NCBI RefSeq assembly: GCF_029852145.1 | Contig: NC_079969.1 | Span: 26,466,459 to 26,530,458 of the forward strand | Direction of reading: 5' to 3' | Length of the DNA: 64,000 nucleotides | Origin: Microplitis mediator | Lineage: Eukaryota > Arthropoda > Insecta > Hymenoptera > Braconidae | In this document: piece by piece, positions 21,501 to 33,800 of the stretch | How the letters are laid out: each line of letters begins with the position of its first letter | Numbering within the stretch: position 1 is the first letter of the stretch | Program-made: the position numbers and the translations under genes | Notes under the pieces: generated by a model | What the model saw: only the letters and a program-made list of their open reading frames with translations | Databases searched by the model: none | What the model was told of the DNA's origin: nothing

Positions 21501-24500
21501 ATGCCTCGACCAAATACAATCCTATCTTACTTTTAAATCTCTACATATACATCCTCATATTTTTTTTTTTGACATTAATCACATCCAGAATTAAATCATT
21601 AGCATCTCATTGACATGGAATATAATAAAAGCAGAAAATAAAAACTACTGAGTACTCATATTTTTATCAGAATAGTCGAAAAAAAATCTATATATCTCTA
21701 CTCATACCAAGAAGGTAAGGCCCCAAAGAGAGAGTACTCGTCTACTTGTTCTGGTTTTTCAGTTGTTGCATTATTATTTTTTCTTACCGTGTTGTGCCTC
21801 GCGCGTTTTATTTCAAAACCCGCCAGTCCTTAACACACTGAATCTTACACACACTCACACACAGAATCACCGGGTACTTGGTGATGGGGGTCCCTGGAAT
21901 GCGGGAGTTTTGCCGAGTGGGAGAAGATGGTGTTGAGGTAAGAAAGAGGGAGAAAGCACCGCGACCGCGGTCTTGCCGGACTCGGTTATATTGCGCTGGT
22001 GTAGAGGAGACCGAAGAAGTAGTGGAGTGTAGAGCCAGTCAGGCAACACACCGAGAGATGAGAAAAGTTATCTTTCGATTCTTCCATTACACTTTATTCT
22101 ACATACAATACAACTTCTATACCAACAACTCTCTTCTTTCATTGGTATTATATGGCTCGTATTGAGACTCAGAACCTGGAAGAATATAAGGCCCAAGTGG
22201 CGCGTCAGTAGCGCCCGAACAAGTCCGACCGGCTCATCCTATCTTTACTACATATATATGTATATATATATATACATATGAAAGGGCCCATGTAGATGTG
22301 AACCAAAGACGCGGTAGGGCAAGTTTGGTATGCAAAAAGCTTTCAAGATTAAGTCAAGATGTTCGTCAGCATACTCAAATAAATTTATACCATTCTCTAT
22401 ACACTTTTCATACATCATACATCATTCTTCGCCATCAAAACATCCTACGCACTTTTAATAATTACATTATAGTCATATAATTACGTAACATATATTTATT
22501 TATTTATTTATTACATACCTGAAAGTATTGCCAGGCCAAAAAGTTCGCAATCTCGCATGCCCTGTTGCCCAAGCAGTACGCATGTTTGCGCATATACTTC
22601 TTTTACTCTTGACTTCGCCTGTAATAAGTCAACAATTATTATTTTATTATTTTTTATTATCATCAAATATTGCTGTAAAAAAAAAATAGTGAGTCGGGAA
22701 ACGGCAATAAAATGAGAGAGGATGAAAAAAAATAGTTAGTAAATAATTGGCAAATGTGACTAATTCAGTATGCCAGGAGTTGTCGATCGATTGATATATC
22801 GAATTGAACGTCAATTCCCAAAGTGTCCCCGAGGGGAAAGACGGAGCCCGGCAGGCACATCAGCAACCGGTTAAACTTATACGTAAACCGCGGCAGCCAC
22901 CAGAGCACATCTCGTATCGCATCGAGGACCATCGAGTAAGGGAGTACTGCAGATGTGTAATTGTAATTTTAATTGTAATTGCAATGAATTCGAGACAAGT
23001 TTCGCGTGAGTCTTGAACTCTATGTAGAATTTTAAAAAAGTTCATATTTGACTGCTAAAAATATTTTTTTACTGGCAAATTATGATCTTTAAGTTAGCAG
23101 ACAATTTTTGGATTTTTTTTCAACAAATTAATTACAAAAAAATGAAAAAATAAAAATATGCACATGTAGAAAATTTAAAAAACTACAGGTGCAATTTTTT
23201 TAAATATTTTTTTTTTTATAATTTACCGTCTTAAAGAAAATCCAAAAATTATTAGACGTCGGCTAACTTTAGTAACATAAATATGATCCTGAAATTAACA
23301 GGCATAATTTTTGGAATTTTTTTCCAACCGATAAATTATAAAAATAAAAACTAAAAATATGCACATGTAGAAAATTTAAAAAACTATAAATGCAATTTTT
23401 TCAAATATTTTTTTTTTTATAATTTATCATTTAAAAAAAAAATCCAAAAATTATTAAACGTCGGCTAACTTCAGTATCGTATCATAAATTACGATCCTTA
23501 AGTTAGCAGACAATTTTGGATTTTTTTTTCAACAGATCAATTACAAAAAAATAAAAATATGCACATGTAGAAAATTTAAAAAACTACAGGTGCAATTTTT
23601 TCAAATTTTTTTTTTTTTATAATTTACCGTCTAAAAGAAAATCAAAACATTATTAGACGTCGGCTAACTTCAGTATCATAAATTATGATCTTTAAGTTAG
23701 TAGACAATTTTCGGATTTTTTTTTCAGCAGATCAATTGCAAAAAAATAAAAAAATAAAAATATGCACGTGTAGAAAATTTAAAAAACTACAGGTGCATTT
23801 TTTTCAAATATTCTTTTTTTAATAACTTATTGTTTAAAAAAAAATTCAAAAATTATTAGACGTCGGGTAACTTCAGTATCCGGCAAATTTAAATTTCAAT
23901 TAAAGTTCTAGGTATAAATTATTTATTGCGGAGTAATTTTTAAGTGAAGATTTAGATTTAGGTCAATTTTGGTGCAACAAAATAGCCGGGTAAGAATAAA
24001 TTGCGGGTGATCGTGAACAAACCCAAGAAAACTACAAGTATGCAGCTGAGTACATTACAATAATAATGCGCAATAAGGATGCAATGCACAAGAGTACAAC
24101 GTACGAGTATATGAATATTGCAAACGGTGAAAGCGTAGCCCACATACCAGTACAATAATCAAGTCACTCCTCTATTTCTTCCTCTCTCTTTCTCTCTCCT
24201 TTGGAGTTTTTAAAATCTAAACTATTTTAATTGTTAATTACACTGTACATATTTATATTTATATAAATGTTTCGTCTAAGTATCAGTGTAATTTTTAAAT
24301 AAAATTATTTATTTATTTTTTTTTTAACGACCATTAAAATATTTATGCTGAGCGCTTTACTCCGGGATATTACAGTAATTATATATTTTAAAAATATAAA
24401 TTGTCAAGTAAACATCTGCAATAAACATCAGTTTTATCATTATTCTTATTATTAAGGTGCATAATTTTAGTCATAGTTATGTAAAAAAAAAAAAATTATG

Positions 24501-26918
24501 TGCTGCGGTTGTAATGAATGATACAACCATCAGTTTTAAATGTGTACATATTTTTTTATCAAAAATAAAATTGAATTATTTCTTAATTCTCGCAAGCGAA
24601 TAAAAGTATTTTATACGGTTTTCACATTAAAAAAAATTTAATTAATCATGCAGACCGTGAGAATTTATTATTAAAATTTAAATAATTTCATATTCATGCA
24701 TTTAACAAATTAAAATTTATTTATATTTATAAATACGACTACTCATAAATATATTAAGAGTGATTGAATTCGTATTATGCACATGTACTTTATTAACATG
24801 AAACCTGAGCTCTTTAATTGATTAATAGCTACAACTATTAAGTATATGCTTATATATATATACGTTGATATTAATATTTATTTAACTAAAGTATATATGA
24901 GTAAAAAATAAATAATGGCCGTTTTGCGAAATCGGTTAAATAAAAATATTTATTATTATTTTTAACGGAATTTACGTATGACTTAATCAGCAGACCACGC
25001 ATTTAATAACAAGGAAATAATTTACGGTTTAAAATATTTAATGTCGGCATATAAAAAATCTAAATATGTGCGATGAGGTGGACTGTCGTTTAATTGTTAT
25101 TTCTACTTGATTAAACAACTGAATTCGACCGAATTAAAAATTTTAATTCTATGTTCTGTCGAATTCTGCAAAACAGAATTAAACTGAATTGAAAATTTGA
25201 ATTTGAATTAAACAGAATAAAACCGATTTAAAAATTTCAAATTTGTTTTAATTCAGTTTAATTCGGATTCAGAACCAGAAATTGGAGAATTATTTTCGAA
25301 TTAATCAGAATTATTTTAATTCGTTGTAATTTTGACAAATTCTGGTTTTCCTGCCGAATTAGACAGAATTAATTTTTAAGTTAGGTACCGAATTAACAGA
25401 ATTTATCTGAATTAGGGGAGGGTGGGGCAGAGCGGCCCCCCTGAGTTTTGAAAAAATATATAAAAAAAAAATTTTTTTTTTTAGTTGATAAATTTTTGAA
25501 ATAAATAAAACTATAGAATTGTTTTTTTTTTTATTAAATAACAATTAGTAATTAAGGTAATCGAGAGTGAACGATTTATTACACCTTAAAAAATTTTTTT
25601 CGAGTAATATAAAACCAAAATTAGTTGTCAAGAGAAAGAAATACTTTCTTAATGATAAAAACAATTTAAAAAAAAAAAATAATTTTTGGAGGGGGGCTGC
25701 TCTGCCCCACAAAAAAAAAAATTTTTTTTCAGAATTTTGGCAAAATTTACATAAATTTGTTCGAAATAGGACAAAAGTAAAGTGATCTGATGGTTGAAAG
25801 CCACAAAAAGTAATAATTGGCTTAGAGGGGCCGCTCTGCCCCACCCTCCCCTAAATAGAATTAAAAATTTGATTCTGTTTAATTCGATCGAATTCAGTTG
25901 TTTAATCAGGGCTGTGTATTTAGATTTTTAGGAGGTGGACAAAATTATCAAAGCCCAATTCCGTCGGATTTATCGGTCTTGATCGGACATCCCACGACAG
26001 CCGCGTCGCATTCCACGGCGCGTTTGCTTGTCCCGGGCCAAAATCTCTAAGGCCCACAGACCATAAAACATCCTACCAGCCGAACAACCTGCTGTCTCGG
26101 ATTTACAACCGATCCAATCTCCTCAGTCTCACTCACTTGCAAACTTTCTTCTCTCTGTCTCTACCAGCTCATTCTTCCTTCTTTACTATATACATATATA
26201 TACATTTATACATATATATGGACGTACATACACATAATAGGAGCCCAAGGAAAGATGGTTGCGTGGCCTCTCCCGAGTTGAGGAGTGAGCTGATTTATCA
26301 TGTTCGACCGTCCGAGGAATGCCTTACTCGAGTATAAGAATGAACAATCATTTCAAAACCCTCAAGATATTTCCTTCAATCGTTTCCTCGCAAATTAAAT
26401 AACGATTAGCCCATTAAACCGACTCCGTACTGTTATATATATATTGCTTCGTACATACTTTGATTCCATGCTAGTGGGTTTGGTTTTGTTTTTTAAATTT
26501 AAACATGTGCGGTTTAATAAAACAATAATAATAATGGCAGCATAATAGTACCAAGAAATCAAAAGTCTCACGAATGATGACAAGCAAAGCACGATTTAAT
26601 AAAATTAATTGTGAGAAGCACAACTCATTTCCTTCGCGGAAAGCGTAGGCAACCGAACCACGTTAACGAGCTCATTAATGGCTCAATTAAATTCATCTTT
26701 CGCTCTTTATAAATATGTGTATACATATTAAGTTAATCATCGTCATTATGGTTATCATTAATGCTAATGAGATTGAAAAAAGAAGAAGAATAATAATAAA
26801 TTACCTCAACGACGAAGTAAAGAGGGTCACCGGGAAGGGCGTGCACGGCAAGGTAGCGGCTGGCGGACACCAGGGGTTGAAGGCAGGACCGCGCAGCCGT
26901 GACACCGCTACCACGCAT
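9515..26918 (-). CDS. ex: Expanded, FERM-domain scaffold of the Hippo pathway
   Basis: Six coding exons in transcript order: 26918-26805, 22618-22519, 17420-17341, 13673-13594, 13329-10173, 10087-9515; 1367 aa, near the fly protein's length. Expanded sits at the apical membrane with Merlin and Kibra, promotes Hippo/Warts signalling and binds Yorkie directly. Seen here: a FERM domain over about residues 5-345 (landmarks CELFGLAIL, DPESKLSKYAPKNWRSSHT, RHHYYLQLRDNV); a TSGIVS motif at about 393-398, matching the Slimb/beta-TrCP degron known in fly Expanded; a long serine/threonine-rich region; seven PPxY motifs with tyrosines near 755, 785, 809, 840, 913, 1043 and 1174 (WW-domain ligands, as for Yorkie); and a serine-rich tail. 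The ATG at 26918 begins MRGSG, like the fly MRA start, and all exon phases agree. Confidence 0.93.
13919..14029 (+). other. GC-rich open segment ending at a donor-like site (unproven exon)
   Basis: ATG at 13919 opens 37 codons (MAKKTQPVHA...) ending in CAT followed by GTGAGT. Composition is GC-rich against an AT-rich intron. No downstream partner exon or family is recognisable. It is equally compatible with a conserved regulatory block. Confidence 0.15.
14641..14844. mobile_element. ~200-bp MITE, full copy with 8-bp TSD
   Basis: Starts ATGATACTGAAGTTAGCAGA and ends in the complementary CTGCTATCTTCAGGATCAT. The target-site duplication GAATAAAA is exact on both sides (14633-14640 and 14845-14852). 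The core has the family landmark ACATGTGCATATTTTT (complement form). Non-coding. Confidence 0.85.
15265..15466. mobile_element. ~200-bp MITE, full copy with 9-bp TSD
   Basis: Starts ATAATACTAAAGTTAGCCGA, a mutated form of the family end, and closes with TCTAACTTTAGGATTGT. It is flanked by TATTTTAAT on both sides (15256-15264 and 15467-15475). Confidence 0.8.
17056..17107. repeat. GAGACT-type simple repeat
   Basis: About eight imperfect units of GAGACT in an expanded intron. Confidence 0.8.
17421..22518 (-). other. expanded intron 2
   Basis: A 5.1-kb intron, richer in G+C and purine repeats than the flanks (for example 19.1-19.65 kb and 20.6-20.95 kb). It holds one exon-like segment on the minus strand at 20447-20576 (separate entry). 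No other coding feature is convincing; long frames here are low-complexity. Confidence 0.5.
20447..20576 (-). other. Possible cryptic or alternative exon inside expanded
   Basis: On the minus strand an acceptor-like CTATAG precedes 43 open codons, ending CCAG before GTTAGC. The entry phase (0) and exit phase (1) match those of the upstream constitutive exon 22519-22618, so it could replace that exon and still read into exon 17341-17420. The end of the frame, GKYVLVNP, resembles GEYLFVDP encoded at the start of the next exon. No family was recognised, and it may be chance. Confidence 0.25.
23082..23881. mobile_element. Head-to-tail array of four MITE units with one outer TSD
   Basis: Units begin near 23082, 23283, 23491 and 23685. 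Each opens with a form of ATGATCCTTAAGTTAGCAGA and carries AAAATATGCACATGTAGAAA and ACTACAGGTGCAATTTTT cores. Each closes with a form of GACGTCGGCTAACTTCAGTA. Linkers between units are AAAT or AAATT. The array as a whole is bounded by GGCAAATT at 23074-23081 and 23882-23889. Confidence 0.8.
25108..25907. mobile_element. GAATTC-rich foldback element with nested insertion
   Basis: The terminal inverted repeat begins TGATTAAACAACTGAATTCG on the left, with its complement TTCAGTTGTTTAATCA at the right end. The interior is a degenerate repeat of GAATTAAAC/AGAATT units. It is interrupted by a family A foldback at 25412-25854. Confidence 0.65.
25412..25854. mobile_element. G-rich foldback element, family A, copy 2 (nested)
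   Basis: Ends TTAGGGGAGGGTGGGGCAGA and its complement CCCCACCCTCCCCTAA, with the internal GCTGCTCTGCCCC motif near 25697. About 440 bp: it lacks the extra unit pair found in the copy at 5.4 kb. Inserted in the GAATTC-rich element, so it is the younger of the two. Confidence 0.75.
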
Positions 26919-26960
26919 GCTGCATGCTTCATTTCGTCGCCGATACGCCCAGCGTCCTCA
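26919..26960 (-). promoter_or_regulatory. 5' UTR part of the first coding exon of expanded
   Basis: Upstream of the ATG at 26918 the minus strand reads back about 42 bases to a TTTTAG acceptor-like site (AG complement at 26961-26962). This implies a spliced 5' untranslated exon further right. An ATG 21 bases upstream (26939) is out of frame with the coding sequence. Confidence 0.45.
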
Positions 26961-27014
26961 CTAAAATAAACAGAAAAATATAACAGATTAGTAAGTTAAT
27001 AAATAAATATGTAT

Positions 27015-27518
27015 GTAGGAGAAGGGGAGGGGGGAGGCAAAACGGGGTACCCCCGAAATTTTATAAAAAAAATTTTATATTTTAAATGGTTTTTAAACAT
27101 TCCAAAATCACTTCTGTAAATATAATTAAGCGTTACTTTGAATTTTTTTTGGTAAACTTTTTCAAAAATCAATTGTCAGTTGAAAAATATTAATGACGTT
27201 TGTTTTATGATAAAAACTATTAAAATTTTTTTTCTTCTTTTGTATCCAATAATCATGTAAAATATAATTTTTCTTCATGTAAATTACTTACAAAAAAATT
27301 CAACTTAATCAAATTTGTTTAAAATCCAGAAATTTTTTTTTTTTACCTTTTTTAGGGGGTACCCCACTTTGCCCGCAGAAATGAAAAATTTTTTTTTCAA
27401 CGGTAACTGAAAATTTCTTCTATTTACTTTGAATATCATTAAAAAAAAAAAGATTCGCGTATTTGAGTCCTCGAAAACTTGGTATTTCCTTAAGTACTCC
27501 CTTTTACCCCTCCCTTTC
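27015..27518. mobile_element. Foldback element, family B, copy 2 (inverted)
   Basis: An inverted copy of 7979-8488: begins near AAGGGGAGGGGGGAGGCAAA, has internal GGGGGTACCCCACTTTGCCC, and ends TTTTACCCCTCCCTTTCAT. Sequence identity to copy 1 is high across the interior. Confidence 0.7.
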
Positions 27519-29239
27519 ATAAAATTTAAAAAAGTATGGAGAGATAATTTTCCTGGCGAGCAAAGACTGAAAGGTCCATGACCTACTCAAAGAATTTTTC
27601 AGCGGGTCGATCGGGTGGAATCGCGAGTAGGAAGTGGGAGGGCATAAAGATAACAATGCACTCAGATCAGATGCTGATGCATAGTCGTGTGTATAATGGA
27701 CTCGAGTGTGGGTAGGGTAGGGCCTATATGCAAATGGCAACGGTAACTGGTCACACAAATCACTGTGGCATTTCAGGGTAAATCTCAACTCGGGATGGAG
27801 AAAGTGGGCGCGCGCGTGCTCTTACTCCTTCCACTCTCTGATGCAAACACGTCCACCATCCTGGTCACTACACACATACTCACACTCACTTCCCACATAC
27901 ACACCAGATAATACTCCATCAGCAATCACCAGTACCCCTATATCGCCGCTGTACCTTTTTTATTTTCTCCAACCAGTAAATCACCAAATCGCTCCCGGCA
28001 TTACGCTCTTATTTTTCCATCCTCCTCTTTATACTCATACTTCTACTACTACTACTACTACTATTATTATTATTATTGTATTCCTTAGATTCTAAACAAT
28101 CCCACCGCATCCATATTATTATTATAAAATACAATATAATATTTGTTGTTACAGTATAAAAACAACCGTAATACATTTCAAGGTTTTTTATTTTCCAGGT
28201 AAAGTTTGTTGGAGGCTAATGGTCTCGGAGTAAATATATCTCATGTACCCAAGATATAATATATATACATATTTATATATTATACTGGAGTATGAAGTCT
28301 GCAGTATAGTAACGGAAGAAGGTATATCGAGTCACGTCGTTTGCCGAGAAGCAAATGATCGATGGGATCCATTACCGTAGGGCGCGCGTGCGATCCGCCT
28401 ACGAGAGCAATACTCATTTGCACCACAACATATACATGCGTATATCATCATCATCATCATCATTGTTATTATTATTATTATTATAATTTACTACATGTGT
28501 ATAAAACAGTATGAGTATATGTATAAGTACATTTAAAATGTACATCCTCGGATAATCTACAAGTATTTTAACCAACGGTGGACGGGTGCGTGCGAACGGA
28601 CGGCTAACGACCGGGTTATTACGCCGATTGCCCCGGATACCGGATGGAAAAGTCGGTGGCATCGATCTGCCCGTGGGATTCTCCCAGCATGAATTCCTTA
28701 ATAGGTTCTTCTTCTTCTGCTCATATATATATAAATATAGATATACACTTGTTACTTTTATGACTAAAAAGTCTACTACATAGCCGGCTATTAAATACTG
28801 TCTTCAAAAAACTATGTCCGTTTTGGGCCTCAACAGTCAATTCAGTCGATGCGCTTTGTTCGGATGTCAATTTCTTTGGTTGTCGCTGCTTATTTCGTAC
28901 GAACGTTAAAAAATTGGTACTGGATCACAGCTGACTAAATGTGAATCCCACGTGCACTTGTGCAGTAAATGGAAATTTTGTCCGTTTTCTTTTTAAACAA
29001 ATGAACATTTTTCAAAAATGAAAACGTGGATTGCTGGATTATGCATCAAGCATCGTTCGAAATTTTGCCTTTAGGTTTTGTTTGAGAGAAAAGTTTGGGC
29101 AAAAATTACTGTAGGCTCTCTTTGAGTATTTCGTGTCACTAATTCCAAAAAGACATATTTTGATAGTACATCAATGTGCAGTCTGTAATTTGTACTTAAA
29201 GATTTTGATTCCAAAAAAACTCAGTCGAAGGGTGACCGA

Positions 29240-29465
29240 TCTAATGAACTTTGAAAATCGAACTTGACAATTTGAACTTTGGTAAATTTGAACTTTTATG
29301 AATGATTATTGATGATGATGAATGATGATGATGATGATTGATGATGATGATGATGATTGATGATGATGATGATGATTCAAATTTACCTAAGTTCAAATTT
29401 ACAAAAGTTCAAATTGCCAAAGTTCAAAGTGTAAAAGTTCAAATTTTCGAAGTTCATTAGATATA
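29240..29465. repeat. Long hairpin with an ATG-repeat loop
   Basis: The left arm repeats AATTTGAACTTT-like units from 29240. The right arm carries the complement, AAGTTCAAATTT units, ending GAAGTTCATTAGAT near 29461. The loop (about 29310-29377) is an ATG/GATGATGATT microsatellite. The outermost bases CTAATGAACTT and AAGTTCATTAG pair perfectly. Confidence 0.7.
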
Positions 29466-30675
29466 GAACCAGTCGAAGATGTCTGGTAACCCCTGTCATA
29501 AGTCTCCAGCCCTTTTGGCTTTGGGGAACTCTCTGAAGTCAAAAAGTTCTTTTGGAATTAATAACGCGATTTACTTTCTATAATTTTTCCTCTTTCTTAC
29601 CCTTTATGTTAAATAAATAAATAAATAAAAGTTCATCGTAATTTAGGAGTTAAGAAAACTAAGGAGTGATAAACATTTATATTATTATTGTTGTTGGTAT
29701 TTATCGACACAGCCGAGTGTCGTCAATATGATGACAGTCTTTTTATGGACCTGGATAATGTTTTAATGCTAATGTAATACATATAAGGGGCTAAGATACG
29801 TAGGAGGTGATATATAATATAAAAACAATGTGAACTACATTCTTGCTGCATGACTAACTTTCACGTCTTTAGATCGCCTACGTGAATCTTATTAACTAAC
29901 AAATCAATTTAATAGCTAGTTAATGCTCAGTACTTGATAATTTATGCATTTAATTGAGAATTAAGGACCGAGGATTTGTTTTTTAAAAATTAGTGCATTT
30001 ATTTGGTAATATAATGTAATGATAAATTATCATTATTTTATGATATTAAATACTTTACGGTGCTTTAATGCTGCTCTTAAATGTGCAGTAATAAGATACG
30101 AAGATATGCAAGTTTAAATGCTTATATATAAATGATTTTCTTTATGTATGTACGTAAATTATCATTTAATTGTTAATTAAAATTTTATTATTTTCCAGTC
30201 GTTATTATCTTTAAACTTCTTGGGAAGCTTTGGAGTATTAAATTAAACCTTTAAATCTTTTCAAGAACTTTAAAGATTCTGTGACTCAGAAAAAATTTCC
30301 AGTCGTTTGAACAGATATTTTTTATTTATTTAAACCACCACAAATATTTTAATTACGCATATCAGCAGTGAGTCAGTTTGTTTTTTATGATGAAAAAATG
30401 CTGCCTTTATTGGATATCGATGTGAAAAATTTTCGTACCAAGTTTATGAAGAAAAAATTTTATCGTACTCCATTTTTTTAGTAAAAGATGACCTAATTAC
30501 CACATTATTAATAATTAACTATTTTAGTTTGAAATGTAATTTGTAACCGATTCTTAAAATTACATTCGATAGCAACGTTTGTAAAAAATAAAATTTTTGA
30601 CAGATGTCAAAATTTTACTTTCGAAAAAAAAACTTTTATAAAAAAAAATTAATTTTTAAAAATTGACAATAAAGT

Positions 30676-30881
30676 ATGATCCTGAAGTTATCACAGTTAA
30701 AAATTTTCGAATTTTTGTTTCAACGACTCAATTTAAAAAAAAAAAAATAAATATAAAAATATGCACATGTAGAAAATTTAATAAAATTTAGGTGCAATTT
30801 TTTCAAATATTTTTTTTTTAATAATTTATTGTTAAAAAAAAAATCCAAAAATTTTTGGACGTCGGCTAACTTCAGTATCAT
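30676..30881. mobile_element. ~200-bp MITE, full copy with 8-bp TSD
   Basis: Starts ATGATCCTGAAGTTATCACA and ends GTCGGCTAACTTCAGTATCAT. The duplication AATAAAGT is exact at 30668-30675 and 30882-30889. Confidence 0.85.
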
Positions 30882-33800
30882 AATAAAGTTCCTTTTAATT
30901 GAAGAAATTGAATTGTTTTTTAAATTCACGCGCTAAGAAGTAAAATATTTTTAAAAAATTAAAAAATTTTTCACTCAAAATTTTGAATATCGACAAAAAA
31001 ATTTTTATCGTAGTATTTAGTCGGCTTTAATAATTTTTGATGGAAGAGTTTGTTGATTTTTTTCTTATTTTCATTCTGTAGTAAATTAATTTTTTTTTTT
31101 TTTTTTTAAATTATTACAAACAAGATTGTAATTTTTTCAGTAAAACAATTAATCGTAAATTAAAATTTTTCAGATATTAAAAATGAATTTACGACAGTAA
31201 TTCAAAATTAAAAATAAATATGTATTGTTTCTCTCAATGTGATTATTATAAATTTTTCATCCTTATTTATCCGCGCATTAAAAATAAACATAACGTAAAC
31301 AGTTGAGTTTTGTTGGTGTTGTTTGATATAGTAGTCGGAGTCACACCGTCCAGTCGTTGGTGTGAGCAGGGTATAGGTGTAAGGGGTTTACCGAAACGTT
31401 CGCAAATCACGATGGAATGTGGTCGGACTGGTGTGCGCCCGTGGTTGCTGTACAATGACATACAGAATGGAATCGAATGGGCGAGCAACACACCACACAA
31501 CATCACATCACGCCACATAACACCAAGGATAAAATAATAGTGTCTATACTACTACTACCAAGAGAACTACAGCACATCGTGTCTATTCCATTCTATCACA
31601 ATACTATTATACACTACTACACAGATTGGTAACACAAATAGTGTAGATAACATGTAAATGTATTAAGTCCATGATATGTATAGTGAGGCAAACTCGAAGA
31701 GACACATCACGCTTACATAAGACATGTTACGATGACGCGTTATAATAATAATGTGTAATAGAAACTAAGGATACCCTCGGGCATCTAATATACAATCTTA
31801 TATATGTACGTCTTACATCTCTCTGCATACCAATTCCTCTTGCATAAAATACTCGAGCGTTTATTTAATAAATCTCGTCTATTCTTCCGTAAAAGCTTCT
31901 AATCAGGACCCAAGACACGAGTCAGCTCTTATCGACATATAAATTAAATAAACAATTTAGTAGCCTTGCAATAATGAGAAGATATTTCAGGATGATTATC
32001 ATTATCGTGGCTAACGCCATGTAGAATCCGGGAATGAGACAGGAGACAGCGATCAAAGACCTGACGTTAATTCCAGTTAATAGTAAATTAATGCGATAAA
32101 TATATTTCTTTTTGATGTTTGTTTTATTTGTCGGCTTGCTGATTATTTTTTTACTGTGAGTTAAAAATGTCAAGTGCAAGGTTCAATTGAGAGTACCGAG
32201 AAATATGTGAGTAACGCGAGATTAGTCGGTATGAGGCAGGAGACGGTAAAACGTACGTCGAACCCGTTAACCACACACGGTTCTTCTTCACCTCCCCCGC
32301 ATTCCTATCTTCTCTCTTAGTCATTTTATTTTATTTTATTTTATTTTATTTAACGTTCCCCATATACTCATGATCGTGTACCGCGTGCCGGAACGACTAA
32401 CAACCCGCATTCTGCTGGTGATGCTGTAGACTAACGCCATTTTGATAAACTCGTCTTACATTTACGAAATTCACGAGATTACTCATTTTCGCTGAGCCGG
32501 GTCAAGGATTTTTTTTACTCCGACCACTGAATTGTCACTTTACGATTTTGTTTACCCAAGCCCGTGATAATGTGACGGGTTTCGTGGGTCTGTCGTCGTC
32601 AGCAGAGAAACGAAGGTAATTATAGGTGTGGACCAATATGATGGCCCTTTGATAGACGCCAGGGCAGAGAGGACAGATAGTGAAGCCGCGTATTGAAGAG
32701 TGAAGTCGATGGCTGTAGTCTCCTCTTTGGAGAGAATGAAGGACGCCCGCATTCCTCATTCTTTGAGAGGCCTGGTGATGCTGATGCTGATGCTGTACTG
32801 TAGCAGCCGGTCTGCTGCTGTAATACGAGGAATCGAGCGCAGACCGAAAAGTAATATCGCAAGAGGCCTTGAGCCATCCCTTGAGCCTCTACTCAAACTC
32901 TTGCTACCTTGTGTTACATTGGGAATACGAGCAAGACACGTGGTTACAGTACCATCGCTGCTGCTGCTGCTGTTGTTTACACACGGTATTTTACTTTCCC
33001 CGGTACGGTTTCTCGGTACAGGAATTACATTTACTTAACAGTAAACACTTTCTCCAGTTTATTTAACTCGTCTATTTTTATTGGCCGGTTAACTTTTTTA
33101 TTACGTTAGCGGCAAATTGCCAGAGGAAATAAACCTCAAGACACCAAGACAAGGTTAGTATGGCGGGAACCGGGAGATTATTCGTCCAGTCATGGGGTGG
33201 TCCCTTGATGCGATTATAATGTGAATATAATGGCATGCTACCGCGCTACGCGGCCCTCAATCCTCCTTCTCTCGTACTCATAAATCCCCCCGTCCTCTCT
33301 TTCTTAACTCTTCTCTCACACACACACAGATATATTAAAATATGTATATACATATTTATATCCACATATTTTAGAGTGTGTAAATGCGTCGAAAAGCCAA
33401 ACCGGCTTCTATACCAATCCCAGTCCTCCTCTAATCCGACGAAAATTGAGGATTTAAAATATAAAAATAAATCTACGTGTTTATAATCCGGCGAACATTT
33501 GTCGGGAAATAAATTCATGTATGTTGAAAAATTAAATAATAACGTATGATTTATTTGTTTCGAATACGCGCACTGTGTGCCGACTGCGTTTAAAAAATCA
33601 GAGGCCGTCAGTTTATTTATAAATATTAAAATATAATATTTTGGTATACTAAGTAGTTTTTATAACGCGACATACGACATACCTGTCGCTGTCGCCGTAG
33701 ATTAGCCTTTACTTACGCACATTTAATGTACGAAGCTCGTGGATGTGTAAAACAAGTTAGTGGTTTCCCTGTAGCCCCGAGCGATTGTAGAAATTTATTT

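Larger units (their letters stand above)
22619..26804 (-). other. expanded intron 1 (first intron within the coding sequence)
   Basis: A 4.2-kb intron occupied mainly by repeats: the four-unit MITE array (23.08-23.88 kb), then AT-rich DNA, then the GAATTC-rich element at 25.1-25.9 kb with a family A foldback inside it. No coding feature seen. Confidence 0.55.
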
